64,000 nt of DNA from Terriglobia bacterium (GTDB taxonomy: Bacteria > Acidobacteriota > Terriglobia > Bryobacterales > Bryobacteraceae), in the NCBI GenBank assembly GCA_025358575.1, contig JANYJA010000134.1:50831-114830 (forward strand), read 5' to 3'. The notes under the pieces are model-generated. The model was not told the DNA's origin, did not search any database, and worked only from the letters and a program-made list of their open reading frames with translations. This document shows positions 37,427 through 46,197 of the stretch, piece after piece (positions within the stretch are counted from its first letter, which is position 1; the number at the start of each line of letters is the position of its first letter). The position numbers were made by a program, and so were the translations under genes.

Positions 37427-39468
37427 GGTTTGTTACCCATTTTCGCTGATTGACCCTTTTGCGCGACAAGAAAAGCAGTCAATTCGCGGGCGTCTGTATC
37501 ACTCATCGACCAATTTGGTTCCAGCGTTCGCGCTCGCAACGCGGCCGGACCTTTCAGCCAGTGAAAGATCCAAGCCGCATTCATCCGCGAACCCACCGCA
37601 GTCAGGGTAGGCCCGATATAGCCTTTGTCCTGTTTCGGATCCACGATATGACATGACTGGCAGGCATATTTCGAATAGAAGAGCTGTCTGCCGTTCTCGG
37701 CTTCGGCCTTGTCGGCATGCGTTACGGTTTCGTCGCGATCAAACGCGGGGGTCTGGTAGACCGTCATCAGATAATCCGTAATCACGTTTGCTTCGTGGTC
37801 GTCCAGGTTGAACTTTGGCATTCGGCGGATGAGCGCGGGGCGCAGGGTATTTGGGTTCTTCATGAACTTAAACAGCCAAACGCGCTGCACTGAAGTTCCC
37901 TCCCAGGTGAGGTCCGGGGCCATGTCACCACCGTGCCCGTTTATCGCGTGACAGGTGAAGCAGTTGAGATCGCGCATCAGCCTTCCGGCTTCTCCGGCAG
38001 GTTCGTAAGGGGTCGGGTAGACACCTGCGACGCGCATGGATGGCGGCAAAGTTCGTGCGCGGTCGGTCTGGGCGAGCAAGGCAGTTGTGAGCGCTTGTAC
38101 CTGCGCCGGGGAAAGGCTAAATTGCGGCATTTTCAGACCTGGGCCAAGACTGCGAGGCTCCCGGATTTTTGCCTCGATATAAGCGGGAAGAGAATGATCC
38201 ATACCGGGCTTGAAAAGCGCTTTTACCAGCGGGAGGCTGCCCACCACGGTCAACTCGGGCGCAAAATTCTCCGATTTGGGTAAACCGTCGATCACGTGAC
38301 AGGAGGTGCAGCCGCTCGCGGAAACGAGTTGCTTCCCGCGTGCGATCTGCTGATTCGTGGGCGCATCAAGGTGAATGCCACTCATCCAGTCGGAGTCGGT
38401 CTTGCTCCCAAGGAAGCCCGTGATCAGGGCGATTTGTTTTTCGTCGAACCGGTAATGCGGCATCTCGGTGCCGGGATCGTAGACTTTCGGGTTGCCGATC
38501 CATTTAGCCAGCCATGCGGGCTTGGCTTTCATCCCGATCCGTGTAAGTTCCGGCCCAACATTGCCGCCAACCATGAGACCCGCGGCGTTCTGGACGGCAT
38601 GACACGAAGCGCAGAACGATTCGCCATAGAGGCTGGCGCCGGCTTGCAGAGTGGCGGCGTCGGGCGGTGCGGGCGCCAAAGGGGGTGCACTGGCGGGCGT
38701 GGGCGATTGCGGAACTAGGAAGGCAGAGATGTCACGCAGTTCATCGTCTTTGAATTGGTAGTTCGGCATGGTAGCCGTTGCGGAATAAGACTGAGGACTC
38801 TTGAGCCAGCCGTAGACCCACTCGCGCGTGGTCTTCTCGGCAATGTGAGTGAGTTCAGGCGGATCGTCGGTTGGAGTGATCTTCGCGCCGTCTGGCAACG
38901 TGACCACATGGCAACGCACGCAGCCGTAACTTGCCAGAAGATTGCGGCCGGTGTTTAGGCTGGGCGTACCAGGCGATCGATCCAGATGGCACTGCCCGCA
39001 CGAAGACTCCACGTAGCGAGCCGGAAGCATCGGCTGCTCCGACGCCCTACTGCTATGGTGAGCTTCTTCCACGCTGGTGGCTGCGCCTTGGCCGCGGTGA
39101 CAGATGACGCAACCAAAATCTTGGAGGCGATGGGGGATTGGCGGATGCGCGTTCAGCGGCTGCAAACTTACGTTGCGCAACGACGCTTCCTGCATGCCTG
39201 TGTGACAGGTGGTGCAGCGGTCGACGACGCCGAGCTTGGGATTGTAAATCTGGTGAATGCCACTTTCAAACCTTCGACGCAACGAGACAGCATCGGCGCG
39301 CCCGCCGATCATCTTCAAATATTGATTCTGATAGGGGGACCACTCGCGCAACTGGTCACGCAGCGGAACGACGGCCATGGAAAGTAGCATCACAATGCCC
39401 AAGGTTCCGAAGGCGCGGGCGCTATCGCCAAAGAGGGTCTGGCGGAGTTTTATCAGGAATTTCCGCAT
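37423..39468 (-). CDS. Membrane-anchored octaheme cytochrome c
   Basis: A 681-residue protein with one N-terminal helix (about 20-36, GTLGIVMLLSMAVVPL) and eight CxxCH sites: CTTCH, CVICH, CGQCH, CVRCH, CASCH, CTSCH, CFTCH and CQSCH, at about residues 85, 120, 157, 183, 286, 387, 503 and 603. The first four are closely spaced; the last four each lie in a class I cytochrome c module with a following M-P-x-Y/F type axial Met (TEMPHYRF, LKMPQFSL, RRMPKFNL). The start is an ATG overlapping the stop of the subunit-IV gene by one base; an upstream start would add 30 unlikely residues. It probably replaces cytochrome c1 as electron acceptor or donor of the bc complex. Confidence 0.85.
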   Translation of the reverse strand: MRKFLIKLRQTLFGDSARAFGTLGIVMLLSMAVVPLRDQLREWSPYQNQYLKMIGGRADAVSLRRRFESGIHQIYNPKLGVVDRCTTCHTGMQEASLRNVSLQPLNAHPPIPHRLQDFGCVICHRGQGAATSVEEAHHSSRASEQPMLPARYVESSCGQCHLDRSPGTPSLNTGRNLLASYGCVRCHVVTLPDGAKITPTDDPPELTHIAEKTTREWVYGWLKSPQSYSATATMPNYQFKDDELRDISAFLVPQSPTPASAPPLAPAPPDAATLQAGASLYGESFCASCHAVQNAAGLMVGGNVGPELTRIGMKAKPAWLAKWIGNPKVYDPGTEMPHYRFDEKQIALITGFLGSKTDSDWMSGIHLDAPTNQQIARGKQLVSASGCTSCHVIDGLPKSENFAPELTVVGSLPLVKALFKPGMDHSLPAYIEAKIREPRSLGPGLKMPQFSLSPAQVQALTTALLAQTDRARTLPPSMRVAGVYPTPYEPAGEAGRLMRDLNCFTCHAINGHGGDMAPDLTWEGTSVQRVWLFKFMKNPNTLRPALIRRMPKFNLDDHEANVITDYLMTVYQTPAFDRDETVTHADKAEAENGRQLFYSKYACQSCHIVDPKQDKGYIGPTLTAVGSRMNAAWIFHWLKGPAALRARTLEPNWSMSDTDARELTAFLVAQKGQSAKMGNKP

Positions 39469-40166
39469 CAAAGCTCCCAAGGCCAAACCCACGCCCAGCC
39501 AGGGCCGCGGAAAAACGTTCCGATTATAGTGAGCACAGAGGCCGTAATCAGGAACCACGTCACAATCCAGTACGAAAGTGGCTTACTGGCCAGCCAGATC
39601 GCAAAGCGTCTGTTCGGGTGCGGTCGCGCCGCAGCTAGCATAGCTGCACCGATCAGCAAGGTCGGCGCTAGAACAGCATAGACTTTGAAAGCCAATAGCA
39701 GGGCAATCATCGCGAATAACGTGACAACGAAAACGCGCAAACGCATCTGCCGGTTCTTCGTCCAAACGCCTTCGGCTTCCACGTTGATGTTGAAATACGG
39801 GACGACGACCAAAGCCATCACCACTAATCCGGGAATAAGAACGCCCGCAACGATTGGAGGAAAATAATGCAACAGTTCCTGCAACCCAAGGAAGTACCAA
39901 GGCGCTTTCGCTGGATTCGGCGTCTGCATGGGATCGGCTAAGGCTTCCAGCGGTGCATCCCAGAGCACCGATAGCCAGATCAGCGCGATCACCAAAAGCT
40001 CGATGGCGACGAGGGCTCGGAACATGCCGTTGGGCCAAGTCATGACTACGTCGTCATCCGCTACTTTGACTTGCGGCGAGGTGCGTCGCGTGAGAAACGC
40101 AATGCGAACTGGCGTGCGCCGACTGTTCGAATCCAACGTGGCGATGAAGCGCGGCGGCTCAGGCAT
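39468..40166 (-). CDS. Cytochrome b C-terminal part (subunit IV/QcrC-like)
   Basis: A 232-residue membrane protein with the C-terminal half of cytochrome b split off as a separate gene, as in b6f-type and menaquinol complexes. Four to five helices are seen (about 50-68, 105-125, 146-165, 168-186, 205-222). The quinol-oxidation (Qo) segment reads [20 protein letters not shown]; the usual P-E/D-W-Y is here A-P-W-Y, as in several bacterial quinol:cytochrome c reductases. It lacks a heme c tail. It overlaps the b6-like gene upstream by 8 bp and the octaheme gene by one base. Confidence 0.85.
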   Translation of the reverse strand: MPEPPRFIATLDSNSRRTPVRIAFLTRRTSPQVKVADDDVVMTWPNGMFRALVAIELLVIALIWLSVLWDAPLEALADPMQTPNPAKAPWYFLGLQELLHYFPPIVAGVLIPGLVVMALVVVPYFNINVEAEGVWTKNRQMRLRVFVVTLFAMIALLLAFKVYAVLAPTLLIGAAMLAAARPHPNRRFAIWLASKPLSYWIVTWFLITASVLTIIGTFFRGPGWAWVWPWEL

Positions 40167-40926
40167 GAGGAATATCCTCTTTCACCGCAGCCTTCAATTC
40201 GCCGGTGTGGATGCCACCGTCTTTGCGGATGCGCCAGAAATGAATCGCCAGGAACATCACCGCTACCGCGGGCAGAATCACGCAATGCAGGACGTAGAAG
40301 CGCAGCAGGGCGTTGGCATTTACGGTGTGGCCGCCCAGCATGAGGAAGCGGACTTTTTCGCCGACCAGCGGCACGGCGGAGAGCAAATTAGAACCGACCG
40401 TGATGGCCCAGAATGCGAGCTGATCCCAGGGCAACAAATAACCTGTGTAACTTAGGAACAGGGTGAGGGTAAGTAATATGACGCCGACGACCCAATTGAA
40501 CTCGCGCGGGGTTCGGTATGCGCCGCGATAGAAGACTTTGAACATGTGCGCGAATACCAGCAAGACCATGGCGTGCGCTGACCAGCGATGAAGATTGCGC
40601 AGGAAGACTCCGGCCGTTACGACGAACTGGAGATCCTTCATGTCAGCGTAAGCCTGCGGCGCCGACGGATGATAGTAGAGCATCAGCGGGATGCCCGTGA
40701 TTACAAGAATCGCAAAAGTGGCGGTGCTCAGCGTCCCCAGGTACCAGGTGACGCGGAAAGAGATGGCGCGCTTCCTGACTTTGACCGCGAGCAGATGGAG
40801 AAAGATGCTCTGCTGCACCACTTGCGAGCGATGCAGGTTCGAAGTGCCCGTGCCGCTGCGAAAGACCGACTTCCACACACGGGTGCGGCGTAACTGATTC
40901 CAATAGCCTTCCATGGCCGGCATCAT
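40159..40926 (-). CDS. Cytochrome b N-terminal part (cytochrome b6-like)
   Basis: A 255-residue membrane protein with four helices. The heme b ligands are seen as [18 protein letters not shown] (helix B) and [20 protein letters not shown] (helix D), followed by the typical [27 protein letters not shown] and [11 protein letters not shown] match helix C and the cd loop of the Qo site. It binds the quinone pool and is the core of the Rieske/cytochrome b complex. The start was set at the ATG 2 bp after the Rieske stop; an upstream frame would overlap the Rieske gene. Confidence 0.9.
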   Translation of the reverse strand: MMPAMEGYWNQLRRTRVWKSVFRSGTGTSNLHRSQVVQQSIFLHLLAVKVRKRAISFRVTWYLGTLSTATFAILVITGIPLMLYYHPSAPQAYADMKDLQFVVTAGVFLRNLHRWSAHAMVLLVFAHMFKVFYRGAYRTPREFNWVVGVILLTLTLFLSYTGYLLPWDQLAFWAITVGSNLLSAVPLVGEKVRFLMLGGHTVNANALLRFYVLHCVILPAVAVMFLAIHFWRIRKDGGIHTGELKAAVKEDIPHA

Positions 40927-40928
40927 GC

Positions 40929-41414
40929 TTATGTCCTGATGTACTGATTGGGCGGGATGAACGCCCCACGGTCGACCATCAAATCGCCCTCGTCGCTCAG
41001 CCACACTTTCAACCACGGCAGCGGTTTCGGCGCGGGGCCTTCCAGCTTGATGCCGTGACGGTCAAACTTGCTGCCGTGGCAGGGGCACGCGATGAGGCTT
41101 GCATCCGGTTTCCAAACGGTGAGACAGCCGAGATGGGTGCACACGGCGGAAAGCGCGTAAAAGCCTTCGGCGGAATGAACGGCGTAGATGCCGTTCTCGG
41201 GATCGGCGGTGACCGAGTTTGGTGAGAACCGCCCGGGCTGGCCTAAATTAATCACAGTAGATGGCTCGTACAAGACATTGGGCGACAAGAATTTATATCC
41301 GAATAAGCACGCGCCGCAGGCCGCGAGTGCGAACGACCCAACGCCTAATCGCACGAGGGTTTCGCGCCGTGTTACTTCGGGTACCTGTTCTTTCGCTGAA
41401 AGGATTTCGCTCAT
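40929..41414 (-). CDS. Rieske 2Fe-2S protein
   Basis: A 161-residue protein with an N-terminal twin-Arg-like [14 protein letters not shown] start and one helix (about 21-40), then the Rieske fold. Cluster ligands are in CTHLGC (about residues 101-106) and CPCHGS (about 119-124), the high-potential C-T-H-x-G-C/C-x-C-H form with the Ser expected to tune potential. Its twin-arginine pattern suggests Tat export, as is known for bc1/b6f Rieske proteins. GTG at 41420 would give two extra residues. It stands directly before the cytochrome b genes. Confidence 0.93.
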   Translation of the reverse strand: MSEILSAKEQVPEVTRRETLVRLGVGSFALAACGACLFGYKFLSPNVLYEPSTVINLGQPGRFSPNSVTADPENGIYAVHSAEGFYALSAVCTHLGCLTVWKPDASLIACPCHGSKFDRHGIKLEGPAPKPLPWLKVWLSDEGDLMVDRGAFIPPNQYIRT

Positions 41415-41427
41415 TCGCACTCTCTTT

Positions 41428-43371
41428 CTATTGGGGCGAGAACACCGTCAGGGGGACCAAACCCGAAGGGTCTTTAATCACCCAGCGGTAGGCCTCCATC
41501 GTGATCGTGTTCACCGGGCAGCGCGCGGCACACAAGCCGCAGCGGATGCAACGTGTCTCATCTTTGAGCATTACAGAGCCGGCAGTGGTTTCGAGTTGAT
41601 CCGGCGCGACATCATACAGCTCGAGGTCGTAGAGATCGAAATGACCTTCGATGTGCGCGACGACGCCGCTGGGAAACTCCACGCTTTGGAGCGGGACGAG
41701 GCTTAAGCATGATTCGGGGCAGACATCGACGCAACCGCCGCACAGAATGCACGCCGACGCGTCCGCCTCGTTGCCTTCGAAGACGGTGTTGACCCAGCAA
41801 TGGAGGCAGCGTTGGGCTTCGGCGATGGCCGATTGCTCGTCGTAGCCAACCTCTACTTCGGTGACGCCGGTGCGCCGGTCGAGAGGGAGCATGGGCACAT
41901 CCTGGCGGGTGATGTTCATGAAATCGCCGAACATGTGGTGGCGATCGAGAATTTGTATTTCGATCTCCGGGTCGGGATGCTGGCGGCCCTGTAAGTACGC
42001 GTCGATTCCCATGGCGATGCGTTTGCCGTCGGCAACACTATCGATAATCAGACGCGGGCCGAACACGCAATCACCACCGGCGAAGACGCCCGCGGCGCTG
42101 GTCATCAGCGAGTTGCGATCGGCAATAATGAGACCGCGCGCGCTCACCGCCACGCCGTCCTCTGGTGCTAAAAATTCGAGGTTCGCGGCTTGGCCAACGG
42201 CGAGGATGATTGTGTCGCACTCAATGGCGGATTCAGTTCCTTCGTTAAATGTCGGACTGAAACGGCCGTTTTCATCAACCAGACTTTTAGTTTCGAGCAC
42301 TTCAAGTCCACTCACGCGACCGTTCGTGACGAGAACGCGTTTTGGTCCGAAGCCGGCGTGCATGACGACGCCTTCAGTCTCCGCTTCCTCGATTTCTTCC
42401 AAGGCAGCGGGCATTTCTTCGCGCCGCTCCAGACAAACGATGTTCACCTCGTGAGCGCCCATGCGGAGGGCTGAGAGCGAGACGTCCATCATCTCCTTGG
42501 CAGCGGCCGCGGCGACATTCTCGTCATTGACATCCACCGGGTTGTCGACGCCGCTATGCTGTTTGACGATCTCGCGCGCTGCCGAACGGGCAACATCCAT
42601 AGCGACATTGCCGCCGCCGATCACGACAACGCGCTTGCCTATTTGAAAGCGGTAGCCAAGATTTGCGTTCAACAGGAAGTCGATCCCCTTGAGGACCCCG
42701 TCCGTGTCAATGCCGGGAATCGAGAGATCGCGGCTGCGATGCGCGCCCACTGCGATGACTACGGCATCGAAGCCGTCGCGCCGCAGTCCCGCGATGGTGA
42801 AATCACGCCCCGCGGCACGATTCAGCTTCAACTCTATGTCGCCGCCACTAAGAATTTCGCGAACCTGCGCTTCAACCACATTGCGCGGGAGGCGGTATTC
42901 TGGAATGCCCAGAGCAAGCATTCCGCCGGGAACGTGGGAGGCCTCAAAGATGGTTACCGAGTAACCGAGACGAGCCAGATCATGGGCTGCGGAAAGACCT
43001 ACCGGACCCGCTCCAACGATTCCCACGCGGAACGGCAACTTCTCTGCAAGAGAGGGTTCGACATCCACCGGATGCAGAGACTCCGGCCCATGGCGTTCCG
43101 TAAGGAAGCGCTTCAGAGCGCGAATGGCGATGGGCTTATCGATGGCGCCGCGCCGGCACGCCGTCTCGCAGGGATGCGCGCAGACGCGGCCACAGACGCT
43201 AGCCAAGGGATTCGGATCGCGCGCGACACGGTAAGCTTCTTCAAATTTGCCTTCCGCGATTAAAGCCACATAGCGGCCGGCGTTGGTATGCGCCGGGCAC
43301 GCCATCATGCAAGGGAAGGTATTATCGAGCCACTCCCGGTCGACGTGCTTGTTAATAAATCGCGTCTGCAT
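41428..43371 (-). CDS. GltD-like FAD/NAD(P) oxidoreductase with C-terminal ferredoxin domain
   Basis: A 647-residue soluble flavoprotein. The N-terminal Cys-rich helical domain of glutamate-synthase-small-subunit type proteins is seen (CMMACPAHTNAG, SVCGRVCAHPCETACRRG), which holds Fe-S clusters. Then come the FAD site VGIVGAGPVGLSAAHDLARL (about 114-133), the second nucleotide site RVVVIGGGNVAMDVAR (about 254-269) and, after about 545, two 4Fe-4S motifs (CILCGGCVDVCPESC and CIRCGLCAARCPV). Similar proteins move electrons between NAD(P)H, ferredoxin and quinone/Fe-S partners. No glutamate synthase large subunit is present; the position between cupredoxin and Rieske genes suggests a link of the bc complex with NAD(P). 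Confidence 0.85.
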   Translation of the reverse strand: MQTRFINKHVDREWLDNTFPCMMACPAHTNAGRYVALIAEGKFEEAYRVARDPNPLASVCGRVCAHPCETACRRGAIDKPIAIRALKRFLTERHGPESLHPVDVEPSLAEKLPFRVGIVGAGPVGLSAAHDLARLGYSVTIFEASHVPGGMLALGIPEYRLPRNVVEAQVREILSGGDIELKLNRAAGRDFTIAGLRRDGFDAVVIAVGAHRSRDLSIPGIDTDGVLKGIDFLLNANLGYRFQIGKRVVVIGGGNVAMDVARSAAREIVKQHSGVDNPVDVNDENVAAAAAKEMMDVSLSALRMGAHEVNIVCLERREEMPAALEEIEEAETEGVVMHAGFGPKRVLVTNGRVSGLEVLETKSLVDENGRFSPTFNEGTESAIECDTIILAVGQAANLEFLAPEDGVAVSARGLIIADRNSLMTSAAGVFAGGDCVFGPRLIIDSVADGKRIAMGIDAYLQGRQHPDPEIEIQILDRHHMFGDFMNITRQDVPMLPLDRRTGVTEVEVGYDEQSAIAEAQRCLHCWVNTVFEGNEADASACILCGGCVDVCPESCLSLVPLQSVEFPSGVVAHIEGHFDLYDLELYDVAPDQLETTAGSVMLKDETRCIRCGLCAARCPVNTITMEAYRWVIKDPSGLVPLTVFSPQ

Positions 43372-43397
43372 GCAGCGTTCCGGCGTAAAGAAAAAAG

Positions 43398-43985
43398 TTA
43401 TTTCGATAGCTTCGCAACGGCGGTCGCGCCGCCACCCACGGTAACCGGCTTGGAGGTGGGCCTGCCGCCTTCGCGCCAGCTCACCAGTGTATACGACCCG
43501 GCGGGAATATTTTCGATTTTGTAGGCCCCTGACGCGTCTGCTTCGGCGAAATAGGGGGTTGGCGAAACCACTACGAACGCGGACATCTCAGGATGCACGT
43601 TGCAAAGTAGCGGCACGACGCCGGCCGTGTCGAACTTGAAGGGGCGCTTCTCGCCTTTCGGCCACGTACCGAGGTTATGACTCATTTTCTTGTTACCCGA
43701 GATGGATGGCCAGAAGATGTTATGCGCGACAGTGTCGCTATTGAGAAACTCCACCGTCGTGCCCTGCTGAACCACGACCACGTGCGGCTGGAATAGAAGC
43801 GACTTCTGATCGACAACTGGACCTTTCGCCGGCGCAGGGAAGGTTTTTCCTGGAATTGCATCTATATAGACCGCCGCGGCTCCGTGCCCTCCGGCAACAG
43901 TCCCGCTCAACGTCGCTGCGTACGACGCCGCGCTAACGAACAATGCCGCGGATGTAGCTATGAGAAACTTACGTGTTTTTGTCAT
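43398..43985 (-). CDS. Periplasmic cupredoxin with carboxypeptidase-regulatory-like tail
   Basis: A 195-residue exported protein with a signal peptide (FLIATSAALFVSAASYAA) and a plastocyanin/azurin-like domain. The type 1 copper ligands can be read: His in TVAHNIFWP (about residue 88), then Cys, His and Met in LLCNVHPEMSAFVVV (about 127-134). The last 50 residues (GAYKIENIPAGSYTLVSWRE) are the end of a carboxypeptidase-regulatory-like beta domain. The start has AAGGAG 7 bp upstream. It would be a small mobile electron carrier between the porin-cytochrome gene upstream and the bc complex genes downstream. Confidence 0.82.
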   Translation of the reverse strand: MTKTRKFLIATSAALFVSAASYAATLSGTVAGGHGAAAVYIDAIPGKTFPAPAKGPVVDQKSLLFQPHVVVVQQGTTVEFLNSDTVAHNIFWPSISGNKKMSHNLGTWPKGEKRPFKFDTAGVVPLLCNVHPEMSAFVVVSPTPYFAEADASGAYKIENIPAGSYTLVSWREGGRPTSKPVTVGGGATAVAKLSK

Positions 43986-44003
43986 GTCTTTTCTCCTTGA
44001 AAA

Positions 44004-45650
44004 TTAGTAAACAAACTCTAATCCGAACAGCGCTGTATTCACGCGAAAGGGATTCTGCAATTTTTGAAGACCCGTCACCGGGTCGACCGCACTCGTAACG
44101 CTCTGCCGTGGACGAATTTGATACTCGAACGAAGCCTTTACGTTGGGGTGAATCAAGAACTGCACTCCCGGGGTGAACCGGTTACGCGCGGATTGGGTGG
44201 CTCCGAAGTATGGAAATCCAGGACTGAGCGCCAAAGCGTTGATACGGTCGGCGCTGGAGTGCACTCCATCCCATCGGGCGATGGCGAATATCCAGGGCAG
44301 GATCATATAGTCAGCCTCGACAAAACCACCATGGAAGACCGCCGGGAAGCTGCTGATAAAGCTGGTGGGAAGCGGACTCGTTGACCCAAATGGCAGGGGG
44401 ATGGGGTTACCGCTCGAATCCACGGGAAGCAGATTCTTGTCGCGCCCATACATATAAAGCCCCAACACGTTAAGCGCACGGATATTGAAGCTGAAGTCGC
44501 CACCAGCGCGATAGAACGGCTCATGCGCAACCAGCAAGGTGTTGCCCCCGGCCAGCGTAACGCCGGGTAGCGCTTGCCGTGAGTTACCCCGCAAGTAAAA
44601 GCTCCCCACGTTGAGGTATGTGTGGTCATGGGGTCCAGTCGTCCCAGCGGCTTGGATGGCGCTCCGGCTGGCCGGATCGCGCTCCAAATTGAAGCGATAA
44701 GACAGTCGCGCGTAGATGTCTTTGGTACTCGAATCCGACCCAAAGCCGATGCCTCCGCTCGATCCGCCGGTTGCCGAAGGAAGGTACCGGCTTGAATTTG
44801 ACGCTTGGGAGACGCCAGAGGTGTTCTGGTTGAACATCGCGACTGAATAGTGATAGCCGCCGTAGTTGTGTCCGCCGCTAAGCTCGATACCTTTGGCCGC
44901 ACCGGCGAAAGCAAACTGGTTCGCCACGTTCTGCTGAGCGCCCATAGCGTTGACCGCGCCAATATTTGCTTCTGAGTAAATGTCGTAAGGGCTGAGGTTG
45001 TAAGTGCGCGCCTGTGTGAAAGGCAGATCAAGTTCGAATTGACCGACTCTCAGGTTCAAAGTATCGGTTGGCAACTTTGCAAACCGCCCGATATTCCCGA
45101 AGCGCATATACGCATCGCCTAAACCTCCGGACGCATTTTGCCCAGAAACGCTGATGTCGTCGTCAACCCAGAAGGCAATATCGCCGCCGAAATTACCGGC
45201 CGTGAAGATGCTAAAGAGCCCCGTTTCAAAGTCAGTCGCTGGAATGAACTGCGGCGCCGCGGGAGCGGAGAGCACATTGAATTGATTCCTCTTGGCGCCA
45301 GTGGCCTGGAAGAACATGTTCATTCGCAAACCGATAGGCGGAAGGCCCGGAATCTCACCTGGCCAAACACTCCTTGGAAACACGTCCTTTTGGGCGGGGG
45401 CACCCAACATCACGGCCGGAACCTTCAAAAATGTCTCGTCGTCCTTCGGAAACTTGAACCCAGCATCCTTGAAGGCTTTGCCGAAATCATTCAGTTTGGG
45501 AAAGGCAATGTGGCACGTCTGGCACGACGTGTGGTATTGCCGCGAGAAGGCGGGAATGGCCTCGCTTTTCGGTGACGTGAGGACCATGACGAGCACGGGG
45601 ATCAAGACACTCAGCACGTGAGCCGGGAATCTAGCTGCCGATTTATTCAC
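44004..45650 (-). CDS. Cyc2-like outer-membrane porin with N-terminal heme c motif
   Basis: A 548-residue exported protein. After the signal peptide (LSVLIPVLVMVLTSPKSEA) comes IPAFSRQYHTSCQTCHIAFP then KLNDFGKAFKDAGFKF, with one CxxCH at residues 43-47; the remaining 450 residues are beta-rich, aromatic at strand ends and close with ALFGLEFVY, an outer-membrane barrel C-terminus (final aromatic). A monoheme head fused to a porin barrel is the architecture of Cyc2 iron oxidases. The start chosen is GTG at 45650, 9 bp after AAGGAG; TTG at 45659 directly touches the ribosome site. First gene of the nine-gene operon. Whether it oxidises iron or another surface donor is unknown. Confidence 0.7.
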   Translation of the reverse strand: MNKSAARFPAHVLSVLIPVLVMVLTSPKSEAIPAFSRQYHTSCQTCHIAFPKLNDFGKAFKDAGFKFPKDDETFLKVPAVMLGAPAQKDVFPRSVWPGEIPGLPPIGLRMNMFFQATGAKRNQFNVLSAPAAPQFIPATDFETGLFSIFTAGNFGGDIAFWVDDDISVSGQNASGGLGDAYMRFGNIGRFAKLPTDTLNLRVGQFELDLPFTQARTYNLSPYDIYSEANIGAVNAMGAQQNVANQFAFAGAAKGIELSGGHNYGGYHYSVAMFNQNTSGVSQASNSSRYLPSATGGSSGGIGFGSDSSTKDIYARLSYRFNLERDPASRSAIQAAGTTGPHDHTYLNVGSFYLRGNSRQALPGVTLAGGNTLLVAHEPFYRAGGDFSFNIRALNVLGLYMYGRDKNLLPVDSSGNPIPLPFGSTSPLPTSFISSFPAVFHGGFVEADYMILPWIFAIARWDGVHSSADRINALALSPGFPYFGATQSARNRFTPGVQFLIHPNVKASFEYQIRPRQSVTSAVDPVTGLQKLQNPFRVNTALFGLEFVY

Positions 45651-45747
45651 TTTAGACAACTCCTTATTAAAAGCGCGCTCTCGCAGGATCTTAGAACGTT
45701 GCTAAGAATTCATGAAAGGTAAAGCACTCTCGTGGCCGTGAGTAGCG

Positions 45748-45860
45748 TTCAAAACGCGCGCCACAAATTTAAGAATTGCCGTATTACTTGCAATAGTTTG
45801 GAGCGGCTCCCTTCACTCTTTGGCTGTAGGACCCAAGAATTGCTGCGTCATTTGACGCAG
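45748..45860 (-). promoter_or_regulatory. Candidate sigma-54-like site and upstream palindrome before the Cyc2-like gene
   Basis: On the minus strand TGGCGCGCGTTTTGAA (45763-45748) resembles the sigma-54 pattern TGGCAC-N5-TTGC but has GA instead of GC at -12. About 80 bp farther upstream is CTGCGTCA-AA-TGACGCAG (45860-45843), a perfect 8+2+8 palindrome, a size and distance fitting an enhancer-binding-protein site. The start codon lies about 100 bp downstream. Both sites were found by eye, so chance is possible. Confidence 0.3.
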
Positions 45861-46020
45861 GCGCGCGGCCGCTTGCGCGAGAAAGCCTCAGCTCGTCACG
45901 TATGACTCGGTCTCATTAATCATGAGAAGGAATCACGCGGTGCTGGCGATCACGGACGACCAACGGAGCAAGTGGGCGCAGTCGCGCACGTTGCCGGCAG
46001 GCGCGGCGCTGGCTGAAGGC
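45861..46020. other. Gene-free stretch between operon regulatory region and IS remnant
   Basis: Nothing recognisable as gene, RNA or repeat was found. It continues the long 930-bp gap between the Cyc2-like gene and alaS, which otherwise holds the candidate regulatory sites, the second IS remnant and a decayed small frame. Confidence 0.4.
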
Positions 46021-46033
46021 GTAGGTGTTGCTT

Positions 46034-46140
46034 AACCGCACTTTCACTCGCTGCAACTCTCTCTGACACAATGTCACCCTCCTATTGTTGTGAGGGTGAC
46101 AGAATCCCTGAGCAGTTAGGGGGCGACAGAATCGCTGAGC
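46034..46140 (-). mobile_element. ISNCY-type insertion sequence remnant (copy 2, left end only)
   Basis: Read on the minus strand it begins CTCAGCGATTCTGTCGCC, and the second, similar unit follows with the same 27-bp spacing as in copy 1 at 33.3 kb. Then GGAGGGTGACATTG and the transposase start CQRELQRVKV appear, after which similarity stops near 46034. Only about 100 bp of the element survives. It is oriented opposite to copy 1, so the outer ends of both copies enclose 33324-46140. Confidence 0.75.
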
Positions 46141-46197
46141 CACATCAGCTCCTGCTAGCGGTGTTGGCATTAGCATGCTGAGGTTTTATCTTGAGCG

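Noticed and set aside
37423..41414. Alternative complex III
   Set aside because: The presence of a true Rieske protein and split cytochrome b, and the lack of NrfD-like ActC/ActF subunits here, point to a bc/b6f-type complex.
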